The position numbers and the translations under genes are program-made. Below, in pieces: positions 48,094-56,419 of a stretch of 64,000 nt of DNA; the first letter of the stretch is position 1; each line of letters starts with the position of its first letter. This DNA comes from Bacteroidota bacterium (GTDB taxonomy: Bacteria > Bacteroidota > Ignavibacteria > OLB7). The notes beneath the pieces are model-generated. The model did not search any database. It was not told the DNA's origin and worked only from the letters and a program-made list of their open reading frames with translations. The DNA lies in NCBI GenBank assembly GCA_018266795.1, contig JAFDZV010000042.1:23576-87575 (forward strand), read 5' to 3'.

Positions 48094-49212
48094 TCAGTTG
48101 TTCAGGCGGATGGGCATCAGAAGCATCAGCACATCCTGCCCGTTCTTGTCGCCATGCGGCGTGATCAGCGACGGACGGAGCGGCGTGGAGAAATCGAACG
48201 CCACGTCCGCGGTGTCGATGCGGTCCAGCGCATCGCGCACGTACTGCGAGTTGAAGCCGATCTCCAGCTCGTCGCTGTTGTAATCGCACGGCACCTGCTC
48301 GTATGCCTCACCGCCGGTATCCATGTCCTCCGCCTGTACGCGCAACCCCTCGGAGGCGATCCGCATCCGTACCTGACGGGTCTGCGAGTTGGAGTAGAGG
48401 CTTACCCGCTTCACCGTGTTGAGAAGCTCCTCGCGACGGATCACCATGCGCTTGTCGTTGGCCTGCGGAATCACGCTCTCGTAGTTGGGATAGTTCTCGT
48501 CGATCAACCGGGCGGTGATCGTGGTAACACCGTCGGCAAACCGTACGTGCGTCTGGTTCGCTTCCAGCGTGATCTCATCCGCGGAGAACGCCTTCGAGGC
48601 CAGGTTCAGGGCCTTCGGCGGAACGATGATATCCAGTTGATCCCCGCCGGTGCCGGCCATGTCGTGATCGATCACACGCACCAGCCGGAAGCCGTCCGTG
48701 GCGATCGCGCGAATCTCGTCCGGACGGAACTGGAAGAGCACGCCGGTCATCGCAGGACGGAACTCGTCGCCGGAGCAGGCGAACACGGTGCGATCGATCA
48801 TGGAGGCGAACTTCGCCAGCGGAAGCTTCAGCGAGGCCTTCGCCTCGAACTGCGGAAGCTGCGGGAACTCCACGGCGTTCAGGCCCGTGAGCTTGTACTG
48901 GCCACTGCCGGTGTACAGCGTGATGCGCATCGTCCCGAGATCGGCTTCGAAGCGGAGATCGCCCAGCTCCAGGGCGCGCACCGTGTCGATCAGGCGCTTC
49001 GCCGGAACCAGGATGGACCCGTTCCCCTCGCCTCGCACGTCGATCCGGGTGGTTACCACGATATCCATGTCCGTGGCCGTCAGGCTGAGCACGGAACCAT
49101 CGAGATGCATGAGGATATTTTCCAGAACCTGCATCGGTGAACGCTGCGGAGTCGCGCTCGATATGCGCCCGAGCGCCAATGCAAATTCCTTGACGGCAAC
49201 GCTGAAGTTCAT
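48094..49212 (-). CDS. dnaN: DNA polymerase III beta subunit (sliding clamp)
   Basis: 372 residues, three clamp domains. The N-terminal LENILMHLDGSVLSLTATDM and the C-terminal MRIASEGLRVQAEDMDTGGE and VRDALDRIDTADVAFDFSTP lead to the clamp end LITPHGDKNGQDVLMLLMPI. The start at 49212 gives the usual MNFSVAVKEF N-terminus; the frame extends upstream without homology. dnaA is not upstream; instead there is a repeat region and recX. Confidence 0.96.
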   Translation of the reverse strand: MNFSVAVKEFALALGRISSATPQRSPMQVLENILMHLDGSVLSLTATDMDIVVTTRIDVRGEGNGSILVPAKRLIDTVRALELGDLRFEADLGTMRITLYTGSGQYKLTGLNAVEFPQLPQFEAKASLKLPLAKFASMIDRTVFACSGDEFRPAMTGVLFQFRPDEIRAIATDGFRLVRVIDHDMAGTGGDQLDIIVPPKALNLASKAFSADEITLEANQTHVRFADGVTTITARLIDENYPNYESVIPQANDKRMVIRREELLNTVKRVSLYSNSQTRQVRMRIASEGLRVQAEDMDTGGEAYEQVPCDYNSDELEIGFNSQYVRDALDRIDTADVAFDFSTPLRPSLITPHGDKNGQDVLMLLMPIRLNN

Positions 49213-49265
49213 AGCGGAGAGGTTTCGAGTATGCGGGTTTCGAGGTCTGCTTTTTCTTGAAGTCC

Positions 49266-49296
49266 CCAAGCTACAAAACCGGCTTCGCCCTGCCAA
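49266..49296 (-). promoter_or_regulatory. dnaN promoter
   Basis: On the minus strand TTG, 20 nt, TAGCTTGG; leader of about 50 nt before the dnaN ATG. Confidence 0.55.
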
Positions 49297-49776
49297 GCCC
49301 GTGACACGATGCGAGGCGTCGCGAGTCGATATTCCCGTTGTGCCGGCCTCAGGGGTTCCTCGTCCTCCGGGGGCTTACGCATTCCAGGGCTTACGCCCCC
49401 CCCCCCGGCTGCTTTCTGTCGCCCTTCCAGAGCCTCACGACACAACGCCATCACCCGCTGCCCGGGGTTTGCGCCCAGGGCTCTTCACTCTCGCCCTTTC
49501 AGAGGGCTCACGGTCCATGCGCGGCATCCTGTCCACAAAGGCTCACGGCCATTCACGGCGTCCCGTTCCAGAGGCCATGCGAGAACATATCGCCCAACCC
49601 CGAAGAGGCGAAGGAACTCAGCCTGGGGCGTCAGCCACGGATATCCCTCGCAGCCCGTATCATCGCGCCGGCAGGGACGGCAGATCGCCGGCGCCTCATT
49701 GCACGCGACGGCAGCGCGCAATTCGCCATTCGAGGCATGCGATCGCTCGAGGCATCGGCCAACTCCTCCGCCGTTG

Positions 49777-49784
49777 TAGCTTTG
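49777..49784 (+). promoter_or_regulatory. -7 box abutting the recX start
   Basis: TAGCTTTG fully matches TAnnTTTG and ends 5 nt before the ATG at 49790; no Shine-Dalgarno sequence. No TTG at -33. Confidence 0.5.
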
Positions 49785-49789
49785 TGCCG

Positions 49790-50551
49790 ATGAACGGCGA
49801 ACAACACTACGGCGGCCCGGTGGACGGGCGGCGCAATGCTCTGGAGGCGAGCGGGAATCGGGAACTGGTGATCACCGGAGTGCAGACGCAGACAGGGAAC
49901 GAGCTGCGCCGCTCGATCTATGTGAACGATACGTTCGCGTTCGGCGTCAGCGAGGAGATCTACGTCCGGTACTCCCTGTTCAGGGGCCGGAAGGTGACCG
50001 AAGAATTCATCGAGGAGGTACGCGCCGCCGATGAGATCTTCCGGTGCCGGGAGAAGGCGATGCGGTACCACGCCATGCGAATGCACAGCCGCAACGAAAT
50101 GGAACGGAAGCTGCTGGAGAAGGAGTTCTCGCCGGATGCCGTGGCTGCAACGCTCACCTTTCTGGAGGAGTACGGCATGGTGAACGATGCAGCGTTCGCG
50201 GCCGGCTACGTGCACGATCGCCTTCTGAAGAAGAGCGTGGGAACCAGGCGCCTTCGCGACGAACTACGCCGCCGGGGAATTGCCGAGGAGCACATCGATG
50301 CAGCATTGACAGCGTCACACCGGGAGGACGACCAATCGCGCGCGCTGGCGGCAGCGCGCAGGAAGGCCCCCACGATCCGCCAGAGCGACCCGCGCAAGTG
50401 GGAGCGCTCCATGACGAACTTCCTCGCGAGCCGGGGCTTCGACTGGGAGACGATCCGCGCAACACTGGCGGCGCTGCGCTCCGGGCGCGCGGGGGATCAT
50501 TTGGATGACGAGCCCGCGGACGAGGAACCATTCACGAACAGTGAGGAGTGA
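49790..50551 (+). CDS. recX: Regulatory protein RecX
   Basis: 253 residues, long for RecX because of extensions at both ends. The core shows AMRYHAMRMHSRNEMERKLL, FLEEYGMVNDAAFAAGYVHD, GTRRLRDELRRRGIAEEHID and FLASRGFDWETIRATL, the three tandem three-helix repeats of RecX. It modulates RecA filaments. The acidic C-terminal tail (DDEPADEEPFTNSEE) is unusual. The next gene starts 4 bp after its stop. Confidence 0.9.
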   Translation: MNGEQHYGGPVDGRRNALEASGNRELVITGVQTQTGNELRRSIYVNDTFAFGVSEEIYVRYSLFRGRKVTEEFIEEVRAADEIFRCREKAMRYHAMRMHSRNEMERKLLEKEFSPDAVAATLTFLEEYGMVNDAAFAAGYVHDRLLKKSVGTRRLRDELRRRGIAEEHIDAALTASHREDDQSRALAAARRKAPTIRQSDPRKWERSMTNFLASRGFDWETIRATLAALRSGRAGDHLDDEPADEEPFTNSEE

Positions 50552-50555
50552 TACG

Positions 50556-50831
50556 ATGGAGGGAATCGAGGAGCCTGAGGAGGACTTCGATCCATGGGGC
50601 GATCGGAGCGACGACGCGCCGGTCCATGCCTCCCCGGGAGAGCTGACCGCAGTTCCATTCTTCTGCGCCGCGTGCGGCGAACCGAACGAGACGCAGCTGG
50701 ATCTCGAAGGAGGGTACCATCAGGAGTACACGGAGGACTGCGCCATCTGCTGCAGGCCCAATCTGCTCTCGATCACGGTGGATGAGGATACGTTGGCGGT
50801 GACGATCACGAATGAGCTGGAGTACGAGTAG
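50556..50831 (+). CDS. CPXCG-motif Cys-rich small protein
   Basis: 91 residues. An acidic N-terminus is followed by a zinc-ribbon-like domain, FFCAACGEPNETQLDLEGGY and YTEDCAICCRPNLLSITVDE. This is the CPXCG family (here CAAC and CAICC in place of the usual CPxC and CPVCC). The family is small, widespread and uncharacterised; four Cys probably hold zinc. It starts 4 bp after recX and is surely co-transcribed with it. Confidence 0.85.
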   Translation: MEGIEEPEEDFDPWGDRSDDAPVHASPGELTAVPFFCAACGEPNETQLDLEGGYHQEYTEDCAICCRPNLLSITVDEDTLAVTITNELEYE

Positions 50832-51206
50832 GGTGAAGAATTATCAATGAGGAATGAGGAATGATCCATTGGGAGTTATCAATCGGGAGTGAACAGGGAG
50901 CCGTGTCCCTTTCTCCCTCATTGATAATTCCTCATTCCTAGAATTCCTAACACAACCGAAATGTTGTCCGGTTCCGCTCGATGTATTCGTGCCCCAACCG
51001 GCTATTCGCATCGGGACCCTTCGCCGCGCGCTGCACGCGCGACTCAGGGTGGCCAGAAACTACAGCGAGCCTGGATCCGTCCATCGGACGGATCCGAGCC
51101 AGCGTCCCAAGAACCGGGCCCCTTGTTGTGAACGGCCGTTGATGGTGCTCGAGGTCATTCGGTTAGGAACATTCCTGCTTCTCAATTCCTCATTCTCAAT
51201 TGTCCC
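50832..51206. repeat. Composite repeat region between the CPXCG and M28 genes
   Basis: No gene. GAATTATCAATGAG (50838-50851) and CTCATTGATAATTC (50917-50930) form a long inverted repeat with extra copies of the AATGAGGAATGAGGAAT motif. 51014-51051 matches 28421-28458, and 51058-51099 matches the reverse complement of 31509-31550. Another short CTCAATTCCTCATTCTCAATT copy lies at 51180-51200. Confidence 0.8.
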
Positions 51207-52259
51207 CTACTGGCTCATCGCGTAGGCCGCAACAAGCCGGGTGACGCTGAACAGTATGGGCCAGGTGATGTAGGCCCGCGTATCGCGCGACGAGTGATAG
51301 CCGGGATTGCGGGGATGGCGCGCATCGTTTCGCCACGGCGCGCAGCTTTCCATGAGGAGCACGGCGGGGATGCCGACGCGATCGAAGGAGTCGTTGTCGC
51401 TCTTGTCGCACGGGCCGCAGCGCGCTCCCAGTTCCAGATCCAGGCGCAGGCGTGCCTGCAGTGCAACCAGTTCGCGGGCCATCCAGAGCGAACGCCCCGA
51501 GGAGAAGACCGGCGTGTAGTTTCCACGAGGATTCCACCCCACCATGTCCATCACGATCGCCCCCTTCACCTTCGCTCCGCTCTGCTTCAGCATGCGCGCA
51601 AGCCAGCGGCTTCCAAGATGATGGCCGTCGTGACGGGACATGCCTGCGTAGTCCGGGTTGCGCTCCTCGCCGTTGCAGGCAACGAACATCACGGTGTAGT
51701 GCGGCCGTGCCGGCGCATGCGCAACCAGCGCAAGCGTCTCGAGCATTGCGGCGATGCCGCTGGCATTATCGTCCGCACCCGGCGCGCGCATGTGCATCCA
51801 GTTTCCATCCCATCCGCCATCGCGACTCGCAGAGGCATCGATGTGCGCGGCAACAACGATCAGCGAGTCGCTCACCCCACGCACAACGGCTACCGGGTTC
51901 ACGAGCGGAAAGTTCGCCCGCGTTGAACGCCTGCGCACCATGAATGTGTCCGAGCGCACCTCCTTCGTCTCGTTCGCCATCGCCCGCAGCACGTAGGCCA
52001 CGGCGCGGCGATTCCCCTCGGTGAACACAACGCGCGACCCCGTTCCCCCTGCACTTGCCAGCGAGTCGATGTGGGCGCGAAGGCGCGCCTCGAGATCCGG
52101 CACGGCACCCCCCTGCGGCGTGGCTGCATTCTGCGGCGGCATTGAAGCGGCGGCACGGTGTGCGCTGCTCTCCATGCGCTCCGGCGCCAGGCAGAGCGCG
52201 AGCACTGCCAGCAGAATCAGCGGAACGATGCCGTAGAAACCGGAACAACGATGATGCAT
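51207..52259 (-). CDS. M28 family zinc metallopeptidase (aminopeptidase-like)
   Basis: 350 residues. An N-terminal signal or membrane anchor (IVPLILLAVLALCLA) precedes the M28 domain. Zinc ligands and catalytic residues are seen in order: AAHIDA (His about 139), GADDNASG (Asp about 163), CNGEER (Glu pair about 198-199), DMVGWN (Asp about 238), and GYHSSRD near the C-terminus. The enzyme probably trims peptides in the periplasm or at the surface. It starts 30 bp after the mtaB stop, so the two are co-transcribed. Confidence 0.88.
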   Translation of the reverse strand: MHHRCSGFYGIVPLILLAVLALCLAPERMESSAHRAAASMPPQNAATPQGGAVPDLEARLRAHIDSLASAGGTGSRVVFTEGNRRAVAYVLRAMANETKEVRSDTFMVRRRSTRANFPLVNPVAVVRGVSDSLIVVAAHIDASASRDGGWDGNWMHMRAPGADDNASGIAAMLETLALVAHAPARPHYTVMFVACNGEERNPDYAGMSRHDGHHLGSRWLARMLKQSGAKVKGAIVMDMVGWNPRGNYTPVFSSGRSLWMARELVALQARLRLDLELGARCGPCDKSDNDSFDRVGIPAVLLMESCAPWRNDARHPRNPGYHSSRDTRAYITWPILFSVTRLVAAYAMSQ

Positions 52260-52289
52260 GTGGAGCAGGTAAGGAATGCCTGCGGCGGC

Positions 52290-53672
52290 TCAGGCCTGAA
52301 TGATGTTCAACACCGGGAGCGGGATGCCGGCGGAATCCGCATCGACAGGTGAGGAGATATCGCCTGCGATCTCGGCCACACAGTATTCACCCTGAAACTC
52401 GCCGAGACGAACCGGCACGATGCGGTTTGCAAGCGCCGGATTGTACGGAACGCCCACGCGAATGTAGTTCTCCGTGAAGCCCAGCATTGTTCCGCCTCCC
52501 GATCCATGCTCGAAGAGGACGGAGCGTTCCTCCCCGCGATGTGCGATGGCGAACGCTGCGCGCTTCTTCTCCGAAAGCGCGCGCAACATGCGCGTACGAT
52601 TGCGGCGCTCCGCCACCGGCACCACACCTTCGAAGCCGGAAGCCGGAGTGTTCTCACGTTCCGAATACGTGAACACATGCAGGTAGGCAACCGGGAGCAC
52701 ATGCAGGAAGTCGTACGTCTCCTGGAAGTGTGCGCCGCTTTCGCCGGGGAAGCCGACAATCACGTCCACGCCGATCGCGGCATCCGGCATCGCGGCAACG
52801 ATACGTTCCACGCGATCGCGATAGACCGATGAGCGATAACGGCGGCGCATCCTGCCGAGCACGGCATCGGAGCCGCTCTGCAGCGGCACATGGAAGTGCG
52901 GAAGCATGCGATCGGATGTGGAGGCAAGTTCGATGATCCGATCGGTAAGAAGGTTCGGCTCGATGGAGCTGATGCGCATCCGCTCCAGTCCGGGCACATC
53001 GTGCAGGCGTACCAGGAGATCGTACAACGACTCGCCTCGCGCCTTGCCGAAGTCGCCCACGTTCACGCCGGTGATAACGATCTCGCGGAATCCGTTCGCC
53101 ACCAGCTCGCATGCCTGGCGCCATGCATCCTCCACCGGCTGGCTGCGGCTGCCGCCGCGGGCAAGCGGGATGGTGCAGAACGAACAGTTGTAGTCGCAGC
53201 CATCCTGCACCTTCAGGAACGCCCGCGTCCGCGCATCGTCCGAGCCGGTATATGCCGCGCCGAAGCTCTCCTCGCCCGCGATATCCCCCACCACCACCTT
53301 CGGCACATCCCGCTTGGCAAACCCGTCGGCAAGCTCGAAGAGCCGAAACTTCTCCGCCGCACCGAGCACCAGATCCACGCCGTCGATGGAGGCGATCTCC
53401 TCCGGCTGCAACTGCGCATAGCAGCCGGTAACCACAACGAACGCATCCGGATTGGCGCGCAGCGCGCGGCGTACAAGCTGCCGGCACTCGCGGTCCGCAT
53501 TCTCCGTGACCGTGCAGGAGTTGATCACGATCACGTCCGACGGCTCACCGAACGGGATGATGTGATATCCCTCGCCGCGGAAGCGATCGCCGATGGCGCT
53601 GGTCTCCGCATAGTTCAACTTGCAGCCCAGCGTGTGGAGCGACACCCTATGGAACGAATCTCTGCTGTTCAT
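52290..53672 (-). CDS. mtaB: tRNA t6A37 methylthiotransferase
   Basis: 460 residues with the three-domain methylthiotransferase layout. The N-terminal UPF0004 domain has its three cluster-binding Cys (TLGCKLN, NSCTVT, VTGCYA; about 17, 53, 84). The radical-SAM motif is CDYNCSFC (about 159-166), with GVNVGDFG, SIEPNLLT and HVPLQSGSD downstream. A C-terminal TRAM-like domain follows. GCKLN and the length fit MtaB, which converts t6A37 to ms2t6A37 in ANN-decoding tRNAs. A TATATTTA sequence upstream may be part of a promoter. Confidence 0.93.
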   Translation of the reverse strand: MNSRDSFHRVSLHTLGCKLNYAETSAIGDRFRGEGYHIIPFGEPSDVIVINSCTVTENADRECRQLVRRALRANPDAFVVVTGCYAQLQPEEIASIDGVDLVLGAAEKFRLFELADGFAKRDVPKVVVGDIAGEESFGAAYTGSDDARTRAFLKVQDGCDYNCSFCTIPLARGGSRSQPVEDAWRQACELVANGFREIVITGVNVGDFGKARGESLYDLLVRLHDVPGLERMRISSIEPNLLTDRIIELASTSDRMLPHFHVPLQSGSDAVLGRMRRRYRSSVYRDRVERIVAAMPDAAIGVDVIVGFPGESGAHFQETYDFLHVLPVAYLHVFTYSERENTPASGFEGVVPVAERRNRTRMLRALSEKKRAAFAIAHRGEERSVLFEHGSGGGTMLGFTENYIRVGVPYNPALANRIVPVRLGEFQGEYCVAEIAGDISSPVDADSAGIPLPVLNIIQA

Positions 53673-54130
53673 ATCGAGGCTTACACTGGGGATAAATATA
53701 GGCCGAAGTGGGAGATGGTGAGCCGCGAGGTCGTTGGTCGCGGTGGTCGGTGGTCAGTTGATAGTGGTCAGTTGGGATACGGCCCGCCCCGAGCGTCGCT
53801 GCTGTTCATGAACAACAGGTGATACACTGCACGGTTCATCGTGAGGAACTCCCCCCCCGACAACGTCAGGATATTCCCCTGCGATGGCCACAGGTAGGGC
53901 CGTTCCGACGGAGCCTCGGCGTCATGCCGAAACCTCCTGCATCCAACTGACTACTGACAACGAACGAAGGGCATTTATTTCTTCCCCTCTTGACATTCAA
54001 CCCTTGCGACACTAGCTTTTCAAAAGCGATGCACAGGCATTGCGACAGTTCCTTCGCAATTCGGGGTTGCTCCTCGCCGGCTACGGATCCGGGGACGCCC
54101 CACAATGGGAACTCAACAGGAGGCTCTGCT
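53673..54130. repeat. Intergenic region with repeats
   Basis: No gene. It contains GTGGTCGGTGGTCAGTTGATAG (about 53738-53765) and CAACTGACTACTGACAACGA (about 53944-53963), members of the GTCAGT family. 53855-53886 is the reverse complement match of 18052-18083 (28 of 32). The promoter of the next gene is at 53990-54020. Confidence 0.75.
53990..54020 (+). promoter_or_regulatory. Promoter of the conserved hypothetical gene at 54131
   Basis: TTG (53990-53992), 20 nt, TAGCTTTT (54013-54020), one mismatch to TAnnTTTG. It predicts a leader of about 105 nt ending in AGGAGG. Confidence 0.55.
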
Positions 54131-54841
54131 ATGGGTGCTCTACACCTTGAAATGTTCCTCGCGGCTCGGCGCGATATCGAGGCCAGCCAGTTTCATATCC
54201 TCGGCGGATTGCAACACGTCCGCAGAGAGTTTGCACACAACAGAATCTATCCACCGCTTTCGGACCTCATCGAACTACATCGTACGCTCAAGTCCATCAC
54301 GGACGGCTCCGAGGGCATTCGCCAGGAGTTGCGGCGCATTCGCGAAATCGACATCGCCAACCAGCGGATCGTCTACGAGCCGCTGGACCTGGACGGCGAC
54401 GCACTGGCCGCAATCGCGGACATGATCAAATGGGCTCTCCCCCTCATCCAGGCGGCGATCGAGGAGGGACAGACCATCTTCAACTTCGTGGATGAGAACC
54501 TGATGGTGAAGGAGGTCGGGATTCTCCCCTCCTACGTGGAGGAGGGTTATCTCCTTGTACCGGAGCTGAAGGCAAACGTACTGCACGTGGTTCGCTACGA
54601 GGTATCGATCTACACCGGCGCTGACCAGCAGTTCCGGAACCTGAAGACGGAAATGATCGATACCATTCCGCTTGCGCGACTCGATTTTTCACCGAGCCAG
54701 ATCAAGCAGGAGCTGATGCAGTCGCATCGCGAGCTCCCGAACCCGGCGACATATTACTTCGACACCGATCTCGATTTCCCCTTCAACGAGACAATGCTGC
54801 CGGTGGCCAAACGAAAATTCCTGCGGAAGTTGTACTCGTAA
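54131..54841 (+). CDS. Conserved-looking hypothetical cytoplasmic protein
   Basis: 236 residues without signal peptide or membrane segment. Starts MGALHLEMFLAARRDIEASQ, with helical parts (HRTLKSITDGSEGIRQELRR) and a C-terminal mixed region (YLLVPELKANVLHVVRYEVS, FRNLKTEMIDTIPLARLDFS). The C-terminal half reads like an alpha/beta domain with a hydrophobic core (VLHVVRYEVSIYTG). Family not recognised. AGGAGG at ideal spacing and its own promoter argue for a well-expressed gene. A terminator-like hairpin follows. Confidence 0.75.
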   Translation: MGALHLEMFLAARRDIEASQFHILGGLQHVRREFAHNRIYPPLSDLIELHRTLKSITDGSEGIRQELRRIREIDIANQRIVYEPLDLDGDALAAIADMIKWALPLIQAAIEEGQTIFNFVDENLMVKEVGILPSYVEEGYLLVPELKANVLHVVRYEVSIYTGADQQFRNLKTEMIDTIPLARLDFSPSQIKQELMQSHRELPNPATYYFDTDLDFPFNETMLPVAKRKFLRKLYS

Positions 54842-55588
54842 TCTCCGGACGCAGCATAATCGCGGGCCACGCTTCGAAGTTTTCCCGCTTCAAGCGTGGC
54901 CTCGATAATTCCCCGCACGACGTACTGCCGAATCATCATCACGCATACAGGCAACCTCAACACCCGGCACAGACCGCACCGCATTTTTTGCGGGCGCGCA
55001 TCTTGTAATCGCAGAAGTTGTTTCGTATTATCGCATCCGCATTTTGCGACCACCAGACGATCGCACAAATGCCACGGCGCACTTCCATACTCTACACTCT
55101 CTGACTCAATAATTCCGTCGCGTTGATGCACGTGACGGCAGGTATCCCAGCTACTGCACGCCCGCGCAATCGAACTGCGGTTCGGTAGCACGCAGAGGGC
55201 GTTGCGGCAGGGCATTGCTGTTTCGGCTGAGCCGTTTGCAGCGGATACCCGGCATTGCCTGTTCCGTCGCCGCACATGCAGCCAGCTGCACGCGCGGGCG
55301 TCACCCCGTTGCCTCAACATCAACGGACAATCAAAACCATTGCACGCAGGGCAGCGCCGTTCGCTCTACACAGCGGCGCGGGGAATTTTATTGCCCGAAA
55401 TGAACGCGCTGCCGGCGCGATCGCCGTGTGAAGAGAAACATCCGGCGGACGGCAATTCCTCCGGGTGCATGCGACGATGTTCGAATGGGAATTCCGGATG
55501 CTCTCGCATCCGGCAAACATCCATGCATCGCGTATGAATGCGAATAACGCTTCAACGCACATACATCCCAATCCAAGGAGAGACAATC
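54842..55588. other. Long gene-free stretch (747 bp)
   Basis: No gene that I can support; the long minus-strand frame overlapping 54754-55323 is Cys/Arg-rich and has no family signal. Local AT content is higher in 54975-55040. A perfect hairpin CCGGATGC / GCATCCGG lies at 55494-55513, about 75 bp before the next start, and a terminator follows the preceding gene. A non-coding RNA is possible but not shown. Confidence 0.45.
54865..54901 (+). terminator. Terminator-like hairpin
   Basis: GGCCACGCTT / AAGCGTGGCC 10-bp stem with a T-rich 17-nt loop, 24 bp after the stop of the hypothetical gene. Confidence 0.65.
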
Positions 55589-56008
55589 ATGAAGTCAGGA
55601 ATGTTCAAACTCGCGGCTGCCGCATTTGCCGCAATCGCCATCATGGCAGCTGCTAGCGCAGTTCATGCCCAGCCGCTATATACCAACCCGCCATGCATGA
55701 ACGTGGCGGCCACCAGTACCAGCCCGTGCAACGCCGTCATGAACCTGGTAATGGTACCTGCAGGCGCGTGGCCCAACTTCACGGTGCCGGCGGGCGGCAC
55801 ATTCAATCTCCCGGTGCCGAATACCGGAGTGCTCGTCACCGGCGTCACCGACATATTCGGCGCGACCATTCCGCTGAATGCCCCTCCCGGCCCCGGCTGC
55901 GGCCCGGGCGCATGGTGGGTGGCGAACGTGGCGCTGGATCCGTCGAATCCGCTCTGCACGGTCTCCATCTGTTTCGATCCGGCAACGTGTACGATCACGA
56001 TTCGCTAA
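55589..56008 (+). CDS. Small secreted Cys-containing protein
   Basis: 139 residues. A signal peptide (FKLAAAAFAAIAIMAAASAV, cleavage after VHAQ) is followed by a small Gly/Pro-rich domain with six Cys (NPPCMN, SPCNAV, PGCGPG, LCTVS, ICFD, ATCTI), which could form three disulfides. AAGGAGAG precedes the ATG at 55589. No family recognised. It is similar in kind, but not clearly in sequence, to the secreted Cys-rich protein at 61669. It ends just before an 18-bp minisatellite. Confidence 0.7.
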   Translation: MKSGMFKLAAAAFAAIAIMAAASAVHAQPLYTNPPCMNVAATSTSPCNAVMNLVMVPAGAWPNFTVPAGGTFNLPVPNTGVLVTGVTDIFGATIPLNAPPGPGCGPGAWWVANVALDPSNPLCTVSICFDPATCTITIR

Positions 56009-56051
56009 CAGGCCGCTGAACATGGTCGCGCGGAGGCGGGTCCCGAGCGGC

Positions 56052-56159
56052 GCCTCCGCGACGGCCATCGCCTCTGTGACGGCCATCGCCTCTGTGACGG
56101 CCACCGCCTCTGTGACGGCCATCGCCTCTGTGACGGCCATCGCCTCTGTGACGGCCACT
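56052..56159. repeat. 18-bp minisatellite, six copies
   Basis: Unit GCCTCTGTGACGGCCATC repeated six times in register, with single-base differences (first copy GCCTCCGCGACGGCCATC; third and last copies end ACC and ACT). The unit length is a multiple of three, so frames are open through it in both strands, but no gene spans it convincingly. The rest of 56009-56419 has no gene. Confidence 0.9.
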
Positions 56160-56339
56160 GGCCTCCTCGTCCGCTGCACCGATTCATTCAATTGCACCAC
56201 GGAGAAATTCAACCGGCCCGTACCACATCCATCAATCGCAGCGCGATGCTCACCGCACGGTGCTGATCGCGCCGGCCGCGCACGATCGCGCGGAACGGTG
56301 AAGCTGGACGTTCCTGCAATCATATTGCCATCAACGAGC

Positions 56340-56371
56340 AACGCCGCTTCGGAAATCTCCGAAGCGGCGTT
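56340..56371. terminator. Inverted repeat downstream of nuoD
   Basis: AACGCCGCTTCGGA / TCCGAAGCGGCGTT perfect 14-bp stem with a 4-nt loop, 48 bp after the nuoD stop. Confidence 0.8.
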
Positions 56372-56419
56372 GCCATGTCCTGCATAATTGTTCGATCGAG
56401 CGTACGGGAAACCTCCCGG

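Larger units (their letters stand above)
49213..49789. repeat. REP-like repeat cluster between dnaN and recX
   Basis: About 49338-49550 is built from degenerate modules: GGGGGCTTACGCATTCC, AGGGCTTACGC plus a run of 11 C, GTCGCCCTTCCAGAGCCTCACG, GGGGTTTGCGCCCAGGGC, and TCGCCCTTTCAGAGGGCTCACG. They resemble the element at 13436-13485. No gene is seen. A single near-match to a DnaA box (TGTCCACAA) is not enough to call an origin. Confidence 0.75.

Noticed and set aside
49213..49789. Replication origin next to dnaN
   Set aside because: Only one weak DnaA-box-like sequence and no AT-rich unwinding region were seen.
54754..55323. Minus-strand frame of 189 codons in the 747-bp gap
   Set aside because: It overlaps the end of the 54131 gene, is Cys/Arg-rich, and has no ribosome binding site or family features.
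56052..56159. Possible CRISPR array
   Set aside because: Units are directly adjacent without spacers, so it is a minisatellite.
55676..56341. Minus-strand frame containing AMAVTE hexapeptide repeats
   Set aside because: The repeats come from the 18-bp minisatellite, whose unit length keeps frames open; the frame overlaps the real secreted-protein gene.
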